Part shown: piece by piece, positions 47,761-59,510 of the stretch
Numbering within the stretch: position 1 is the stretch's first letter
Layout: each line of letters begins with the position of its first letter
Assembly: GCF_039729195.1 (NCBI RefSeq)
Contig: NZ_CP155796.1
Location: forward strand, 3,782,001-3,846,000
DNA length: 64,000 nt
Direction: 5' to 3'
Source of the DNA: Mycobacterium sp. DL
GTDB taxonomy: Bacteria > Actinomycetota > Actinomycetes > Mycobacteriales > Mycobacteriaceae
Position numbers and translations under genes: made by a program
The notes under the pieces: model-generated
Seen by the model: the letters and a program-made list of their open reading frames with translations, nothing else
Told to the model about the DNA's origin: nothing
The model's database searches: none

Positions 47761-47784
47761 TGGTTCGTCGAGAGCGGCGAACCA
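47761..47784 (-). promoter_or_regulatory. Small inverted repeat in the LpqH-like leader
   Basis: TGGTTCG (47761-47767) is mirrored by CGAACCA (47778-47784) with a ten-base loop, directly ahead of the ribosome-binding site of the LpqH-like gene. It could be an mRNA hairpin or a regulator site; undecided. Confidence 0.4.
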
Positions 47785-47858
47785 TCCAGAGCAGTATGGT
47801 CGGCACTCCGCGCGAGGGCACCATGAATCTCAAAATCAATCGGTGCAGGTGAAACCGG

Positions 47859-49579
<1,721 letters not shown>

Positions 49580-49613
49580 CCAGCAGCTTCTTGCACGTGT
49601 GCACAATAAGACC

Positions 49614-50837
49614 ATGACGACCGCCGCAGAACCGCAGTCGCTGCTGCTGCAGATGCTCGACCCGGCCCACCGGGCCGACCCGTATCCCCTCTACGGCCGC
49701 ATCCTCGAGCAGGGCCCGATGCAGGTGCCGGAGAACAACCTCGTGGTCTTCTCCTCGTTCGCCGACTGTGACGAGGTGCTGCGGCATCCGTCCTCGGCCA
49801 GTGACCGGCTGAAGTCCACAGTCGTGCAGCGGATGATCGCCGACGGGGCCGAAGCTCGTCCGGTGGGCCCGCCCGGGTTCCTGTTCCTCGATCCGCCCGA
49901 CCACACCCGGCTGCGCAGATTGGTGAGCAAGGCGTTCGTCCCGAAGGTGGTCAAGGCGCTCGAGCCCGAGATCACCAGGCTGGTCGACACGTTGCTCGCC
50001 GAGACGGGTGACGGCGCACCGTTCGACGCGATCTCCGGGTTGGCGTATCCGTTGCCGGTCGCAGTGATCTGCCGTCTTCTCGGCGTTCCGCTGGAGGACG
50101 AGCCCGAGTTCAGCGCCGCCTCGGGTCTGCTGGCGCAGTCGCTGGATCCCTTTGTCAGCGTGACGGGTTCGGCCGGCGGTGGATTCGAGGAGCGCATGCA
50201 GGCCGCGATGTGGCTGCGCGACTACCTGCGCGAGCTGATCGGCCGGCGGCGCCGCGACCCCGGCGACGACCTGATGTCGGGCCTCGTCGGAGTCGAGGAG
50301 TCCGGCGATCAGCTCACCGAGGACGAAATCGTCGCGACGTGCAACCTGCTGTTGGTCGCCGGGCACGAGACGACCGTCAACCTGATCGCCAACGCCATCC
50401 TGGCTCTGCTGCGCGACCCCCCGCAGTGGGCAGCGCTGGCGGCCGATCCGACGAGAGTGGCAGCGGTGATCGAGGAGACGCTGCGCTACGACCCGCCGGT
50501 GCAGCTGATGGGCCGGATCGCCGCCGAGGACATGACGATCGGTCCGGTGTCGATTCCCAAGGGCGACAACATGCTTGTGCTTCTCGCCGCGGCGCACCGC
50601 GACCCGGCGGCCTTCGAGCATCCGGACCGATTCGATCCGGATCGCGAGACGATCCGCCACCTCGGCTTCGGCAAGGGGCCGCACTTCTGCATCGGTGCGC
50701 CGCTGGCCCGGCTGGAGGCCACTGTCGCGTTGACCGCATTGACGGCGCGGTTCCCGGAAGCGGCGTTGGCCGGTGAGCCTGCGTACAAACAGAACGTGAC
50801 GCTGCGCGGTATGTCGGAACTACCGATCACTTTGTGA
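49614..50837 (+). CDS. Cytochrome P450
   Basis: A 407-residue P450 with all hallmarks: oxygen-binding I-helix 'LLLVAGHETTVNLIANA' (near 248), ExxR in 'AAVIEETLRYDPPVQLM', PERF-like 'FEHPDRFDPDRE', and heme loop 'LGFGKGPHFCIGAPLARLEA' with Cys near 357. Soluble class I type needing ferredoxin and reductase, which are not adjacent. Family number cannot be assigned. Starts 34 bases after tgt and ends over the convergent LysR gene. Substrate unknown. Confidence 0.93.
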   Translation: MTTAAEPQSLLLQMLDPAHRADPYPLYGRILEQGPMQVPENNLVVFSSFADCDEVLRHPSSASDRLKSTVVQRMIADGAEARPVGPPGFLFLDPPDHTRLRRLVSKAFVPKVVKALEPEITRLVDTLLAETGDGAPFDAISGLAYPLPVAVICRLLGVPLEDEPEFSAASGLLAQSLDPFVSVTGSAGGGFEERMQAAMWLRDYLRELIGRRRRDPGDDLMSGLVGVEESGDQLTEDEIVATCNLLLVAGHETTVNLIANAILALLRDPPQWAALAADPTRVAAVIEETLRYDPPVQLMGRIAAEDMTIGPVSIPKGDNMLVLLAAAHRDPAAFEHPDRFDPDRETIRHLGFGKGPHFCIGAPLARLEATVALTALTARFPEAALAGEPAYKQNVTLRGMSELPITL

Positions 50838-51761
50838 CACAGCGTATTCGGTGACAGCGGCCCGGACGATCGAGCGTAGCCACCGGTGCCTGCCGTCGTC
50901 GTCGTAGGCCCGGTGCCAGACCATCCGGTAGGCGAGCCGCCGGATCTGCGACGGTGCGGCAATGATCCGGACCGGATAGGTGTCCGGCCACCGCAGGGCC
51001 AGGCTCCCGGGGATGGTGGCCACCAGATCGCTTCCGGCGAGTATCTGAGGCACCGCCGCGTGGTAGGGGACGGTGACGACGGCGGCCCGTTCGGCACCCA
51101 GCAACCGCAACCGATTGTCGACGTCGGGTTGGGCGCCGTCGTGGACGTCGACGACGAGGTGGCGCAGCCGGGAGTACTCGGTGAGGGTGAACTGTCCCGT
51201 GGCGCAGGGATGGTCGATGTCGACGACGCACACGAACCGCTCGTTGCGCAGGTCGGCACTCGACAGGTCGGAGGGGGCGAACTCGCCGTAGAGGCCGAGG
51301 TCGACGCTGCCCCTTCGGATCTGCTCGGCCATCGTGTCGTAACGCCAGCTGTGGAACCGCACCGAGGCCAGTGGTGACTCGTGTAGCAGGCGGTGACAGA
51401 TCGCCGCGCCGTAGGTGTGCACCGCAAAATCGGTGCTCGCGAGATTGATCGGCAACGTCGCCGACGCGGGATCGAACGACTCCGGGCCCACCAGCGCCTC
51501 GAGTGCGGGGAGAACGTCCTCGAGTTGAGCACGCAGTCCCTCCGCGCGGGGGGTCAGGCGGTAACCGTCGGGTTCGCGAATCAGCAGCGGGTCCCCCAGC
51601 AGGGACCGCAGCCGCTGCAGTGCGCGGCTCGTCGCCGGCTGGCTCAAGCCGAGACGAGCAGACGCTCGCGACACGTGCCGCTCCTCCAGGAGCGCGGCGA
51701 GCGCGGGGACGAGGTTCAGGTCTGCGCGCAGCACATGCGTCAGTTGCATAGTGCGCATCAT
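50820..51761 (-). CDS. LysR-family regulator
   Basis: A 313-residue LysR protein. HTH 'LNLVPALAALLEERHVSRAS' then 'ARLGLSQPATSRALQRLRSL'. 'GDPLLIREPDGYRLTPRAEGL' links to the two-lobed ligand domain ('PINLASTDFAVHTYGAAIC', 'VDLGLYGEFAP'). This is the NodD/PA-type group that often controls a divergent reductase. It faces the SDR gene with 74 bases between the starts, so the SDR is the natural target. Its stop overlaps the P450 end by 18 bases. MQLTHV four codons in is another start. Confidence 0.9.
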   Translation of the reverse strand: MMRTMQLTHVLRADLNLVPALAALLEERHVSRASARLGLSQPATSRALQRLRSLLGDPLLIREPDGYRLTPRAEGLRAQLEDVLPALEALVGPESFDPASATLPINLASTDFAVHTYGAAICHRLLHESPLASVRFHSWRYDTMAEQIRRGSVDLGLYGEFAPSDLSSADLRNERFVCVVDIDHPCATGQFTLTEYSRLRHLVVDVHDGAQPDVDNRLRLLGAERAAVVTVPYHAAVPQILAGSDLVATIPGSLALRWPDTYPVRIIAAPSQIRRLAYRMVWHRAYDDDGRHRWLRSIVRAAVTEYAVSQSDR

Positions 51762-51835
51762 AGAAATGCATGAGACAGATGGCGACTCATCCGGCAGCGT
51801 GGTGGTCAGGACCCCTCTACCGAAAGGACCCGATC

Positions 51836-52603
51836 GTGAAGATCTCCGGCAACACCATCTTCATTCCAGGGTCGACCAGCGGGATCGGACTCGCGCTGGC
51901 GACCGAACTGAAGGCCAAGGGCAACACCGTCATCATCGGCGGGCGGCGCCGTGAACTGCTCGACCGGATCGCCGCCGAACATCCCGACTTCGGCACGGTG
52001 CAGATCGACACCACCGACCCGGCGAGCATCGCGCGCGCGGCCGACGAGGTCATCTCCAAATACCCGGACCTCGATGTCGTCGTCGCGATGTCGGGCATCA
52101 TGAAGGTCGAGGACTGGCACCGCCCCGACGACTTCCTCGCCTCGGCCGAGTCCGTCATCACCACCAACGTCCTGGGTCCGATCCGGCTCATCGCCGCCTT
52201 CGTCGAGCATCTGCAGAACCGGCCGTCGGCCACCTTCGTCACCGTGTCCTCGGGCCTGGCGTTCGCGCCGCTGAAAGCCACGCCGAGCTACAACGCGTCC
52301 AAGGCCGCGATCCACATGCTCACCGAATCAGTCCGACTCCAACTGGCCGACACCAACGTCGCCTTCGTGGAACTCGTACCTCCCTCCGTGGCGACCGATC
52401 TCATTCCCGGCCAACGGGACAGCGATTTCGCGATGCCCCTGGACGACTTCGTCTCCGAGGTGATGGGCCTTCTCGAAACCCAGCCGGATGCCACTGAGAT
52501 CCAGGTCGAACGGGTGAAGTTCCTTCGCTACGGGGAAGCCCGCGGCGACTACGACACGGTCGTGGCGACGCTGAACGCAGCCGACCCGCACGGTGGCGAC
52601 TGA
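51836..52603 (+). CDS. Short-chain dehydrogenase (DltE-like)
   Basis: A 255-residue SDR of the DltE/YdfG-like type: 'NTIFIPGSTSGIGLALATEL', 'NTVIIGGRRRELLDRI' (two Arg favour NADP), 'LDVVVAMSGIM', Ser in 'ATFVTVSSGLAFAPL', Tyr/Lys in 'PSYNASKAAIHMLTESVRL', 'VELVPPSVATDL'. The usual NNAG is replaced by AMSG. GTG 51836 follows GAAAGGA. Likely induced through the divergent LysR protein. Substrate unknown. Confidence 0.88.
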   Translation: MKISGNTIFIPGSTSGIGLALATELKAKGNTVIIGGRRRELLDRIAAEHPDFGTVQIDTTDPASIARAADEVISKYPDLDVVVAMSGIMKVEDWHRPDDFLASAESVITTNVLGPIRLIAAFVEHLQNRPSATFVTVSSGLAFAPLKATPSYNASKAAIHMLTESVRLQLADTNVAFVELVPPSVATDLIPGQRDSDFAMPLDDFVSEVMGLLETQPDATEIQVERVKFLRYGEARGDYDTVVATLNAADPHGGD

Positions 52604-52606
52604 CGG

Positions 52607-53971
52607 TCAGCGCGCCAGGTCGTCGATGACGGCGTGTGCCGCCCGCTCGCCCGCCTCGACGGCGCCCTCCATGTAGGCACTCCAGAACGTGGCGGTGTCG
52701 GTCGAGGCCCAGTGGATCGCACCGATCGGCGCCGACAGCGCGTGACCGTACGTGGTCCACACGTGCGGGCCGTGGTTGGCGTTGTAGCATCCGCGGGTCC
52801 ACTGCCGATCGGACCATTCACCGTCGACGTAGAACTCGGGATCTGCTGCCCTGCTTCCGAAGTGGCGCACCAACTCGGCTGTCAACGCCGCCCGTCGCTC
52901 ATCGACGGGCAGCCGGCCGTAGACGCGGGCCTGCTCGCCCTCGAGGAACAGCAGGATCACGCCGTGGTCGTCGCCGGGGATGCAGGTGTCGTTGGACATC
53001 CGCGCCGGCCCGATGTCCGAGATGAGCTGTCCGTTGAGTCCGTCGGCGCGCCAGAACGGTTCGGCGTAGACAAAAAACGCCTTCATCGCCGAGCCGTTGG
53101 GAAGGCGCTGCGTGAGCTGATCACGCTCCCCGGACAGCGGAGGGTCGTACATGATGCGTCCGGCCAGCGTCGGCGAGATCGCGACGATGACCCTGCGACC
53201 GCGGGCCACCAGGCCGCCACGGCAGTGCACGGCGACACTGTCTGCGGTGTGCTCGATCAGCTGAACCGGGCTCTCGAGGACGATCCGGTCGGCGACGAGC
53301 GCCGCCAGTCTGTTCGGAATCTCCGCGGTGCCACCGACGAACCGCGTGGTCTGAGCGCCACCCTCCGATTCGGCGAACAGTTCGGAGGTGACGCCGCAGG
53401 TCTGGATCGTGAACAGCAGGTGCAGGAACGACACCTCGACGGTGGGCACCGCGAGGATCCCGACGGTGCAGATCTCCAACAGCGTGCGCGCCACCGGTGA
53501 AAGTCCCTGCCGGTCATACCAATCCGCGGCCGTCATGATGTCCCATTCGGCCGCCCTGGGGGCCAGCCACGGAGCCTCGACGGGAACCTCGGCGGCCAAC
53601 TCGTCGAGGCGACGCAACACCTTCTCCAGTTCGGTGAGCTCGTCGGCGAACTGCGTGTGGAACTCGCTCTCCCGCAGCACCCCCGACCCGACCAGGTCGT
53701 AGGACGTCTCACCCTGGTCGTACTGCGGATAGGTCTCGACACCGAGTTCGGCGGCCAGCGCGAACATCCGGTGGTGGGTGTCGCCGATCCACTGGGCGCC
53801 GAGTTCGACCGGCAGACCGGGCAGCACCTCCTCGGTGAGAATGCGGCCGCCGACGCGGTCGTCGGCCTCCAGGATCAGCGGTGTCAGGCCGGCGCCGAGC
53901 AGAGTGCGGGCCGCGATAAGCCCGGAGATGCCGGCGCCGACGACGATGACGTCCGCTTCGTGGAGTGCCAT
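52607..53971 (-). CDS. Flavin monoamine oxidase
   Basis: A 454-residue FAD amine oxidase. Dinucleotide loop 'DVIVVGAGISGLIAARTLLG', then 'LILEADDRVGGRILTEEV' (GGR motif), 'LPVELGAQWIGDTHHRMFAL', and the C-terminal FAD segment 'GAIHWASTDTATFWSAYMEG', 'AVEAGERAAHAVI'. It oxidises amines to aldehydes with H2O2 release; candidates include tyramine, phenylethylamine or polyamines. No Cys in the FAD-attachment position of MAO (SGGCY), so FAD is probably non-covalent. Followed (leftward) by the convergent SDR, preceded by the amino-acid importer genes on the same strand. Confidence 0.9.
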   Translation of the reverse strand: MALHEADVIVVGAGISGLIAARTLLGAGLTPLILEADDRVGGRILTEEVLPGLPVELGAQWIGDTHHRMFALAAELGVETYPQYDQGETSYDLVGSGVLRESEFHTQFADELTELEKVLRRLDELAAEVPVEAPWLAPRAAEWDIMTAADWYDRQGLSPVARTLLEICTVGILAVPTVEVSFLHLLFTIQTCGVTSELFAESEGGAQTTRFVGGTAEIPNRLAALVADRIVLESPVQLIEHTADSVAVHCRGGLVARGRRVIVAISPTLAGRIMYDPPLSGERDQLTQRLPNGSAMKAFFVYAEPFWRADGLNGQLISDIGPARMSNDTCIPGDDHGVILLFLEGEQARVYGRLPVDERRAALTAELVRHFGSRAADPEFYVDGEWSDRQWTRGCYNANHGPHVWTTYGHALSAPIGAIHWASTDTATFWSAYMEGAVEAGERAAHAVIDDLAR

Positions 53972-53995
53972 GCGGGACACCTTCTCACGCCGGAG

Positions 53996-54754
53996 TCAGA
54001 GCGGGTTGAGGATCCGCTGCAAGAACTGCCGGGTGCGCTCCTCCTTGGGGTCGCCGATCACCGCTGCCGGCGGGCCCTGCTCGAGGATGACTCCCTGATC
54101 GGTGAACAGCACCTGGTCGGAAACCTGTTTGGCGAACTGGATCTCGTGGGTGACGACGACCAGGGTCCAGCCCTCGACCGCAAGATCCCTGATCACGGCG
54201 AGCACCTCCCCGACGAGTTCGGGGTCCAGCGCCGAGGTCGGCTCGTCGAACAGCACCACCTTGGGACGCAGCGCCAGCGCCCGCGCGATGCCGACCCGCT
54301 GCTGCTGACCGCCGGAGAGCTGGAACGGGTACTGGTCGCGTTTGTCCGCCAACCCCACCTTGCCGAGCAGTTCGTCGGCTTCGGCCTCCACCTCGTCGCG
54401 GGGTCGCTTCTGCGCCACGAGGGGACCCTCGGTGACGTTCTGCAGGACCGTCTTGTGCGGGAACAGGTTGTGGGACTGGAACACGAAGCCGCTCTGTGCC
54501 CGGTAGCGGCGCAGTTCGTCCTTGCTCACCGGTTTCGCGAAATCGATGGTGACGTCCCCGATCTGGACCACACCCGAGTCGGGAACGTCGAGCGCGTTCA
54601 GTGCCCGTAGCAGCGTGGTCTTGCCCGAACCCGACGGTCCGATGATCGCCGTCGCCGTGCCGCGCGGAACCGTGAACGAGACGTCCTCGAGGACCTGGTT
54701 GTCCCCGAACGCCTTGCGCAGGCCATCGGCGACGACGACATTCTCGACTGTCAT
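53996..54754 (-). CDS. Amino-acid ABC transporter ATPase
   Basis: A 252-residue PAAT-family ATPase. Walker A '[20 protein letters not shown]', Q-loop '[20 protein letters not shown]', signature '[20 protein letters not shown]', Walker B '[20 protein letters not shown]', switch '[17 protein letters not shown]'. ATG 54754 overlaps the stop of the fused binding protein-permease, giving a compact two-gene importer. The type is GlnQ/cystine-like; exact substrate unknown. Confidence 0.93.
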   Translation of the reverse strand: MTVENVVVADGLRKAFGDNQVLEDVSFTVPRGTATAIIGPSGSGKTTLLRALNALDVPDSGVVQIGDVTIDFAKPVSKDELRRYRAQSGFVFQSHNLFPHKTVLQNVTEGPLVAQKRPRDEVEAEADELLGKVGLADKRDQYPFQLSGGQQQRVGIARALALRPKVVLFDEPTSALDPELVGEVLAVIRDLAVEGWTLVVVTHEIQFAKQVSDQVLFTDQGVILEQGPPAAVIGDPKEERTRQFLQRILNPL

Positions 54755-56220
54755 TTCGCCACATACCTTTCCAGACGGCGTTCGATGCGGCCCTGGCTGA
54801 ACGACAGCACCAGGCAGATCACCCAGTAGTACACCGCGGCCGTGCCGTACAGCGCGAAGAACTCGAACGTCGGAGCGGCGATGATCTGCGCCTGCCGCAG
54901 CAGTTCGGTGACCAGGATCGTCGACGCCAACGAGGTGTCTTTGACCAGTGAGATCAGCGTGTTGGACAGCGGCGGCACCGCCACCCGGGAGGCCTGCGGG
55001 AGGATGATGCGCCGCAGAGCCCCCACGTAGTTGAGGCCGATCGTCTCGGCCGCCTCCCACTGGCCCTTCGGGATGCTCTGGATCGCGGAGCGGATGATCT
55101 CGGCGGCGTATCCGCCGACGTTGAGCGAGAATGCGATCACCGCCGCGGGGAACGGGTCGATCCGCACGCCGAACTCCGGAAGCGCGAAGAACACGATGAA
55201 CAACTGCACCAGCAACGGGGTGCCGCGGATGATCGAGATGTAGAAGCGCGCGAGGTTGCTCAGCACCACGTTCGGCGACAGCCGCGCCAGCGCCACCGCC
55301 AACGCGATCACCAGTCCGACGATGAAGCTGATGATCGTCAGCGGGATCGTCATCGTCAGCGCCGCCCTGGCCAGTGGCCACAGGTTGTCGAGGACCAACT
55401 GCATCGTCGACCGCGGCTGCGTCGGCGGTGCATCCTGACCACCGGAGGCGTTGGCTCTCAGGTATTTCTGCGAGATCTCGCCCAGGGTCCCGTCGGCCTT
55501 CAGTTCCTCGATGGCCCGGTTCAGTTCGGGCAGCATGCCGCTGTCTTTGCGTGCGGCGAAACCCTGCTCGCTCCTCTCGCCGGTGGTCGCGGCGATCTTC
55601 ACGGCGGTGTCGTTGGTCTCGGCAAGGTAGGCGTAGATCGAGAGGCTGTCGTTGACCACGACGTCCACCCGGCCCTGGCTCAGCAGCGCCATCGCCTGGG
55701 TGAGCCCTTCCACCGCTTCGACCCGGGCGCCGGCGTCGCGGGCCACCTGGGCCCAGTTGCTGGTGGTGCTCTGCGCCGCAGTCCGGCCGCGCAGGTCGTC
55801 CAGCGAGGTGATCGAGTCGTCGTCGGCGCGGGTGACGATCACTCCCTCGCCGATGGCGTAGGGGTCGGAGAGGTCGTAGAGCTGTTGGCGTTCCGGGGTG
55901 ATCGTCACCTGGTTGGCCACCACGTCGAAGCGGTTGGCCTCCAGCGCGGCGAAGATCGAGTCCCACGGCGTCTCGACGAACTCGATGTTCACCCCGAGCT
56001 TCTCGGCGACGGCGCGGGCCACGTCGACGTCGTAGCCGGTGAGTTGGCCGGTCGCCGGGTCGTGATAGCTGAACGGTGCGTAGACGCCTTCGGTGCCCAC
56101 CCGCAGGACACCCGCTGACTGCACCGGGTCGTCGACATTGTTCGCCGCCGACCCGCATGCCGTCAGCAGCACGGCGAGCAGCGCGATCACCGCGAGGAGG
56201 CCTCGTCGTGGATAACCCAT
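54751..56220 (-). CDS. Fused substrate-binding protein and permease of an amino-acid ABC importer
   Basis: A 489-residue fusion. Lipobox '[11 protein letters not shown]' (Cys22) tethers a PAAT binding domain (residues 35-260: '[20 protein letters not shown]', '[15 protein letters not shown]', '[20 protein letters not shown]'). After a Gly/Pro linker (262-278) comes the permease: '[20 protein letters not shown]', '[18 protein letters not shown]', EAA loop '[19 protein letters not shown]', and last span '[20 protein letters not shown]'. Two such chains would make the whole transporter. The binding profile resembles cystine/glutamine-type domains. ATG 56220; a longer frame from 56286 is unlikely. 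Confidence 0.92.
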   Translation of the reverse strand: MGYPRRGLLAVIALLAVLLTACGSAANNVDDPVQSAGVLRVGTEGVYAPFSYHDPATGQLTGYDVDVARAVAEKLGVNIEFVETPWDSIFAALEANRFDVVANQVTITPERQQLYDLSDPYAIGEGVIVTRADDDSITSLDDLRGRTAAQSTTSNWAQVARDAGARVEAVEGLTQAMALLSQGRVDVVVNDSLSIYAYLAETNDTAVKIAATTGERSEQGFAARKDSGMLPELNRAIEELKADGTLGEISQKYLRANASGGQDAPPTQPRSTMQLVLDNLWPLARAALTMTIPLTIISFIVGLVIALAVALARLSPNVVLSNLARFYISIIRGTPLLVQLFIVFFALPEFGVRIDPFPAAVIAFSLNVGGYAAEIIRSAIQSIPKGQWEAAETIGLNYVGALRRIILPQASRVAVPPLSNTLISLVKDTSLASTILVTELLRQAQIIAAPTFEFFALYGTAAVYYWVICLVLSFSQGRIERRLERYVAK

Positions 56221-56264
56221 CGGCGGACGGTAACAACCGGCGGGCCGCGACCCAAGGGTTCTGT

Positions 56265-57146
56265 TCATCGGGGGCGGTATACCCACGGAACGCGCGGTAA
56301 TCGCTGCGGGTCGAATTCGGCGAGCATGCCGTCGACGGTGGCCGCCGCATACCCCAGCGAGTCGGCGATCTGGCGCAGCGCGTCCGGCACGCCGATCTCG
56401 GCCAGCGTGACCGCACCGTCGCGCTTGGCCAGCCGCGCCCGGGCGGAATTGAGCACCAGCGGCACATGGGCGTATACCGGCTCCGGATGCCCGAGCAGCC
56501 GTGCGAGATACGCCTGGCGCGGCGACGAGGACAGCAGATCGTCCCCGCGTACCACCTGATCCACCCCGGAGGCGGCGTCGTCGACGACCACCGCCAGGTT
56601 GTACGCCGGCACCCCGTCGCCGCGTCGGATCACGAAGTCGTCGACCAGGCCGGTGTAGTCACCGTGCAGCACGTCGTGCACGGTGCATTCGACCGTGTCG
56701 GTGCGTAGCCGCAGCGCTGGGGGACGCTGCGTCTCCTGCCGCCGGGCCTCCCGTTCATCCTGCGTGAGATCGCGGCAGGTTCCGGGGTAGGCCCCTTCCG
56801 GAGCGTGCGGGGCCCGGGGCGCGGCGGCAATATCCTTTCGGGTGCAATAACATTCGTACAGCAGCCCGCGCGCGTTGAGGGTGTCGACGACCGCGTCGTA
56901 GCGCTGCTCGTGTGCGGTCTGCCGGTCGGCGGGACCGTCCCAGGACAGGCCCAGTGCGGCGAGGTCGGCGAGCTGGCGGTCGGCGATGTCGGCGTGGGTG
57001 CGGTCGTCGAGATCCTCGACCCGCATGAGGAACCGTCGCCCTGTGGACCGGGCGAACAGCCAGGCCAGCACCGCGGTGCGCAGGTTTCCGATGTGCAGGT
57101 CGGCAGACGGGCTCGGCGCGAACCTGCCCGCCCCCGCGCTCGTCAC
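56265..57146 (-). CDS. gluQ: Glutamyl-Q tRNA(Asp) synthetase
   Basis: A 293-residue paralogue of the GluRS catalytic domain without the anticodon-binding half. HIGH motif '[20 protein letters not shown]', zinc-type insert '[19 protein letters not shown]' with 'YPGTCR', '[20 protein letters not shown]', and degenerate KMSKS '[14 protein letters not shown]'. The enzyme attaches glutamate to the cyclopentenediol of queuosine in tRNA-Asp, which links it to tgt at 48.3 kb. GTG 57146 overlaps the upstream aminotransferase stop by four bases. Confidence 0.92.
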   Translation of the reverse strand: MTSAGAGRFAPSPSADLHIGNLRTAVLAWLFARSTGRRFLMRVEDLDDRTHADIADRQLADLAALGLSWDGPADRQTAHEQRYDAVVDTLNARGLLYECYCTRKDIAAAPRAPHAPEGAYPGTCRDLTQDEREARRQETQRPPALRLRTDTVECTVHDVLHGDYTGLVDDFVIRRGDGVPAYNLAVVVDDAASGVDQVVRGDDLLSSSPRQAYLARLLGHPEPVYAHVPLVLNSARARLAKRDGAVTLAEIGVPDALRQIADSLGYAAATVDGMLAEFDPQRLPRVPWVYRPR

Positions 57147-58468
57147 TGCGCCAGGGCGTCGACGAAGGCCGAGCAGAACCAGTCGACGTCGGCAGCCGAG
57201 AACACCAGTGGTGGCCGGATCTTGAGCACGTGGCCCTCGCTGCCGCACACCGAGATCAGCACCCGCCGCTCGCGCAGCGCATTGACAAGCCGACGGGCTT
57301 GCGCGCGGTCGGGAGTCCTGGCCTGCGGGTCGCTGACGATCTCGACGCCGATGTAGAGGCCGGTGCCCCGCACATCCCCGATCCGCGGGTCATCGACGCG
57401 GGCCAGTTCGCCGCGCAACGCCGCCCCGATGTCGCGGGCGTTGTCGAGCAGTCCGTCGTCGTCGATGACGTCGAGCACCGCGTTGGCCGCGGCCATCGAC
57501 ACCGCGTTGCCGGCGAAGGTGTTGAAGTACGGCACGCCGGTCGCGAACGGCGCGATCACCTCCGAGCGGCCCGCCATCGCCGCGACCGGCATCCCGTTGC
57601 CCATCGGCTTTCCCATCGTGACGAGGTCGGGGACCACACCGTGTCTGGCGAAACCCCACATGGCGTCACCGGTCCGGGCGAAACCGGGCTGCACCTCGTC
57701 GGCCAGGAACACCCCGCCGTGGCTGCGGGCGATGGCCACAGCTGAGCCCAGCACACCCGGTGTCGCGTACACCCCGTCGGAGGAGAAGATCGTGTCGAGA
57801 ACCAGGGCGCTGACACCGAACCCGGCGGCAACGAGGTCGTCCGCGGCGGCGGCGACGTCGGCGGCAAATCGTGCCGCCAGTTCTGCGGCCGGCACCCGGT
57901 AGCTGTCCGGCGGCGGCACCACACGGACGTGGGAACCCAGGGTCGCTGCGCCCCCGAGGGACGGGGAGATCGCGGTGACGGCGGTGGTGTTGCCGTGGTA
58001 GGCCTCGCTGGTGACGATGACTCCGGTTGCGCCGGTGTACATTTCGGCGACCCGCAATGCGAGGTCGTTGGCCTCGGAGCCGGTGCAGGCGTACATCACC
58101 TGGTCCGGGGACCCGGGGCGGCCGTCGGAGAGGGTGGCGAGCAATCGCGCGGAGTAGTCGACGATGCCTTCGTGCAGATAGCGGGTATGGGTGTTCAGCG
58201 TCGACATCTGCCGGGTGACGGCGTCGACGACCCGCGGCTCACAGTGCCCGACGCTGACGACGTTGTTGTAGGCGTCGAGGTACTGCAGGCCGTCGGCGTC
58301 GTACAGATGAGCGCCCTCGCCGCGAACGATGTGCACCGGCCGTTCGTAGAACAGCCGGTTCGCCGGTCCGAGCAGTCGTTCGCGCGCAGCGATGAGCGGC
58401 GCAGTGTCGTCCGCGGGCGGCTGCCCCCGGAAACTGTTCGAGTCCATGATGTTGGAGAAACCCACCAC
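57143..58468 (-). CDS. Class III aminotransferase, phospholyase (AGXT2L) type
   Basis: A 441-residue PLP enzyme. '[20 protein letters not shown]', '[20 protein letters not shown]', '[20 protein letters not shown]' (PLP-ring Asp) and PLP lysine in '[20 protein letters not shown]'. The GKPMGNG segment and '[15 protein letters not shown]' are as in ETNPPL/PHYKPL, which split phosphoethanolamine or 5-phosphohydroxylysine by beta-elimination instead of transamination. It is divergent from a kinase, as expected for such a pathway. Assignment over a plain omega-aminotransferase is inferred. MDSNSF at 58447 is a possible alternate start. Confidence 0.85.
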   Translation of the reverse strand: MVGFSNIMDSNSFRGQPPADDTAPLIAARERLLGPANRLFYERPVHIVRGEGAHLYDADGLQYLDAYNNVVSVGHCEPRVVDAVTRQMSTLNTHTRYLHEGIVDYSARLLATLSDGRPGSPDQVMYACTGSEANDLALRVAEMYTGATGVIVTSEAYHGNTTAVTAISPSLGGAATLGSHVRVVPPPDSYRVPAAELAARFAADVAAAADDLVAAGFGVSALVLDTIFSSDGVYATPGVLGSAVAIARSHGGVFLADEVQPGFARTGDAMWGFARHGVVPDLVTMGKPMGNGMPVAAMAGRSEVIAPFATGVPYFNTFAGNAVSMAAANAVLDVIDDDGLLDNARDIGAALRGELARVDDPRIGDVRGTGLYIGVEIVSDPQARTPDRAQARRLVNALRERRVLISVCGSEGHVLKIRPPLVFSAADVDWFCSAFVDALAQ

Positions 58469-58514
58469 GCGCCCCAGTCTGCTGCATCGCGGGTTCTCCG
58501 TCAGAATTGTGGGG

Positions 58515-59507
58515 ATGTCCGGACTGCCGCCCGACCACGAGAGCTACGCCCGCGCCGTGCTGCCGGCCTACGGCCGCGACCCGGATTCGGACCTCCGGCT
58601 GCTCAGCCTGTCGGAGAACGCCACCTACCTGGTGGTCGGCGACGAGCCGATGGTGCTGCGGGTGCACCGTCCCGGCTACCACTCGCTCGACGGCATCCGC
58701 TCGGAGTTGAGCTGGATGGCGGCGCTGCGTGCGGACACGCCGGTGGCGACGCCGGAGTTGATCCGCGCCGCCGACGGCGCCGACGTGGTGGCCGCAGTCG
58801 TGGGAGACAACACGCTCTACGTGGACGCGGTGACGTTCATCGAGGGGTGCACTGCCGAGGAGCAGCCGGAAGCGGTCGGTTTCGACGAGCTCGGCAGGCT
58901 CTGCGGGCACATGCACTCGCACGTCGAGGGCTGGACCACGCCGGAGTACTTCAGCCGGTTCCGCTGGGATGTGGACGCCACGCTCGGGCCGCAGGCCCGA
59001 TGGGGCAACTGGCTAGAGGCCCCCGGGCTGACCCCCTCCGGCTCTGCGGTCGTCGAGCAGGCAGCTGCCCGGGTGGCGACGGCGCTGACGGCGTTCGGGC
59101 AGGATCCCGACCGGTTCGGGCTGATCCACGCTGACCTGCGGATGGCGAACCTGATGATCGATCCCGGTGGATCAGCCGGCATCACCGTGATCGACTTCGA
59201 CGACTGCGGATGGTCCTGGCATCTCGCCGACCTCGGCGCAGTGGTGTCGTTCATCGAGCACACTCCGGAGGCCGAACACATGATCGCCGACTGGCTGCGC
59301 GGCTACCGCGAGGTGCGGGACATCCCCGCCGACCACCTGGACATGATCCCGACCTTCGTGATGCTGCGCCGGCTGATGCTCACCGCGTGGGTGGCGTCGC
59401 ACGCCGATGCCGACGCGGCGATCGCCTTCACCGACGGCTACGCCCCGGGCACCGCGGACCTGGCGCAGCGGTACCTCGGCGACCCGGCCTGGATGCGCTA
59501 CGACTAG
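58515..59507 (+). CDS. APH-fold small-molecule kinase, partner of the phospholyase-type enzyme
   Basis: A 330-residue kinase. N-lobe 'LRLLSLSENATYLVVGDEPM' with 'VLRVHRPGYHSLDGIRSEL'; catalytic loop 'LIHADLRMANLMIDPGGS' (HADxxxxN), metal Asp in 'ITVIDFDDCGWSWHLADLGA'. Closest in type to hydroxylysine kinase (AGPHD1) and homoserine/choline kinases. In other bacteria such kinases are fused or adjacent to AGXT2L-type phospholyases. Divergent by 46 bases. The ligand is therefore predicted to be hydroxylysine, ethanolamine or a related amino alcohol. Confidence 0.85.
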   Translation: MSGLPPDHESYARAVLPAYGRDPDSDLRLLSLSENATYLVVGDEPMVLRVHRPGYHSLDGIRSELSWMAALRADTPVATPELIRAADGADVVAAVVGDNTLYVDAVTFIEGCTAEEQPEAVGFDELGRLCGHMHSHVEGWTTPEYFSRFRWDVDATLGPQARWGNWLEAPGLTPSGSAVVEQAAARVATALTAFGQDPDRFGLIHADLRMANLMIDPGGSAGITVIDFDDCGWSWHLADLGAVVSFIEHTPEAEHMIADWLRGYREVRDIPADHLDMIPTFVMLRRLMLTAWVASHADADAAIAFTDGYAPGTADLAQRYLGDPAWMRYD

Positions 59508-59510
59508 GTG

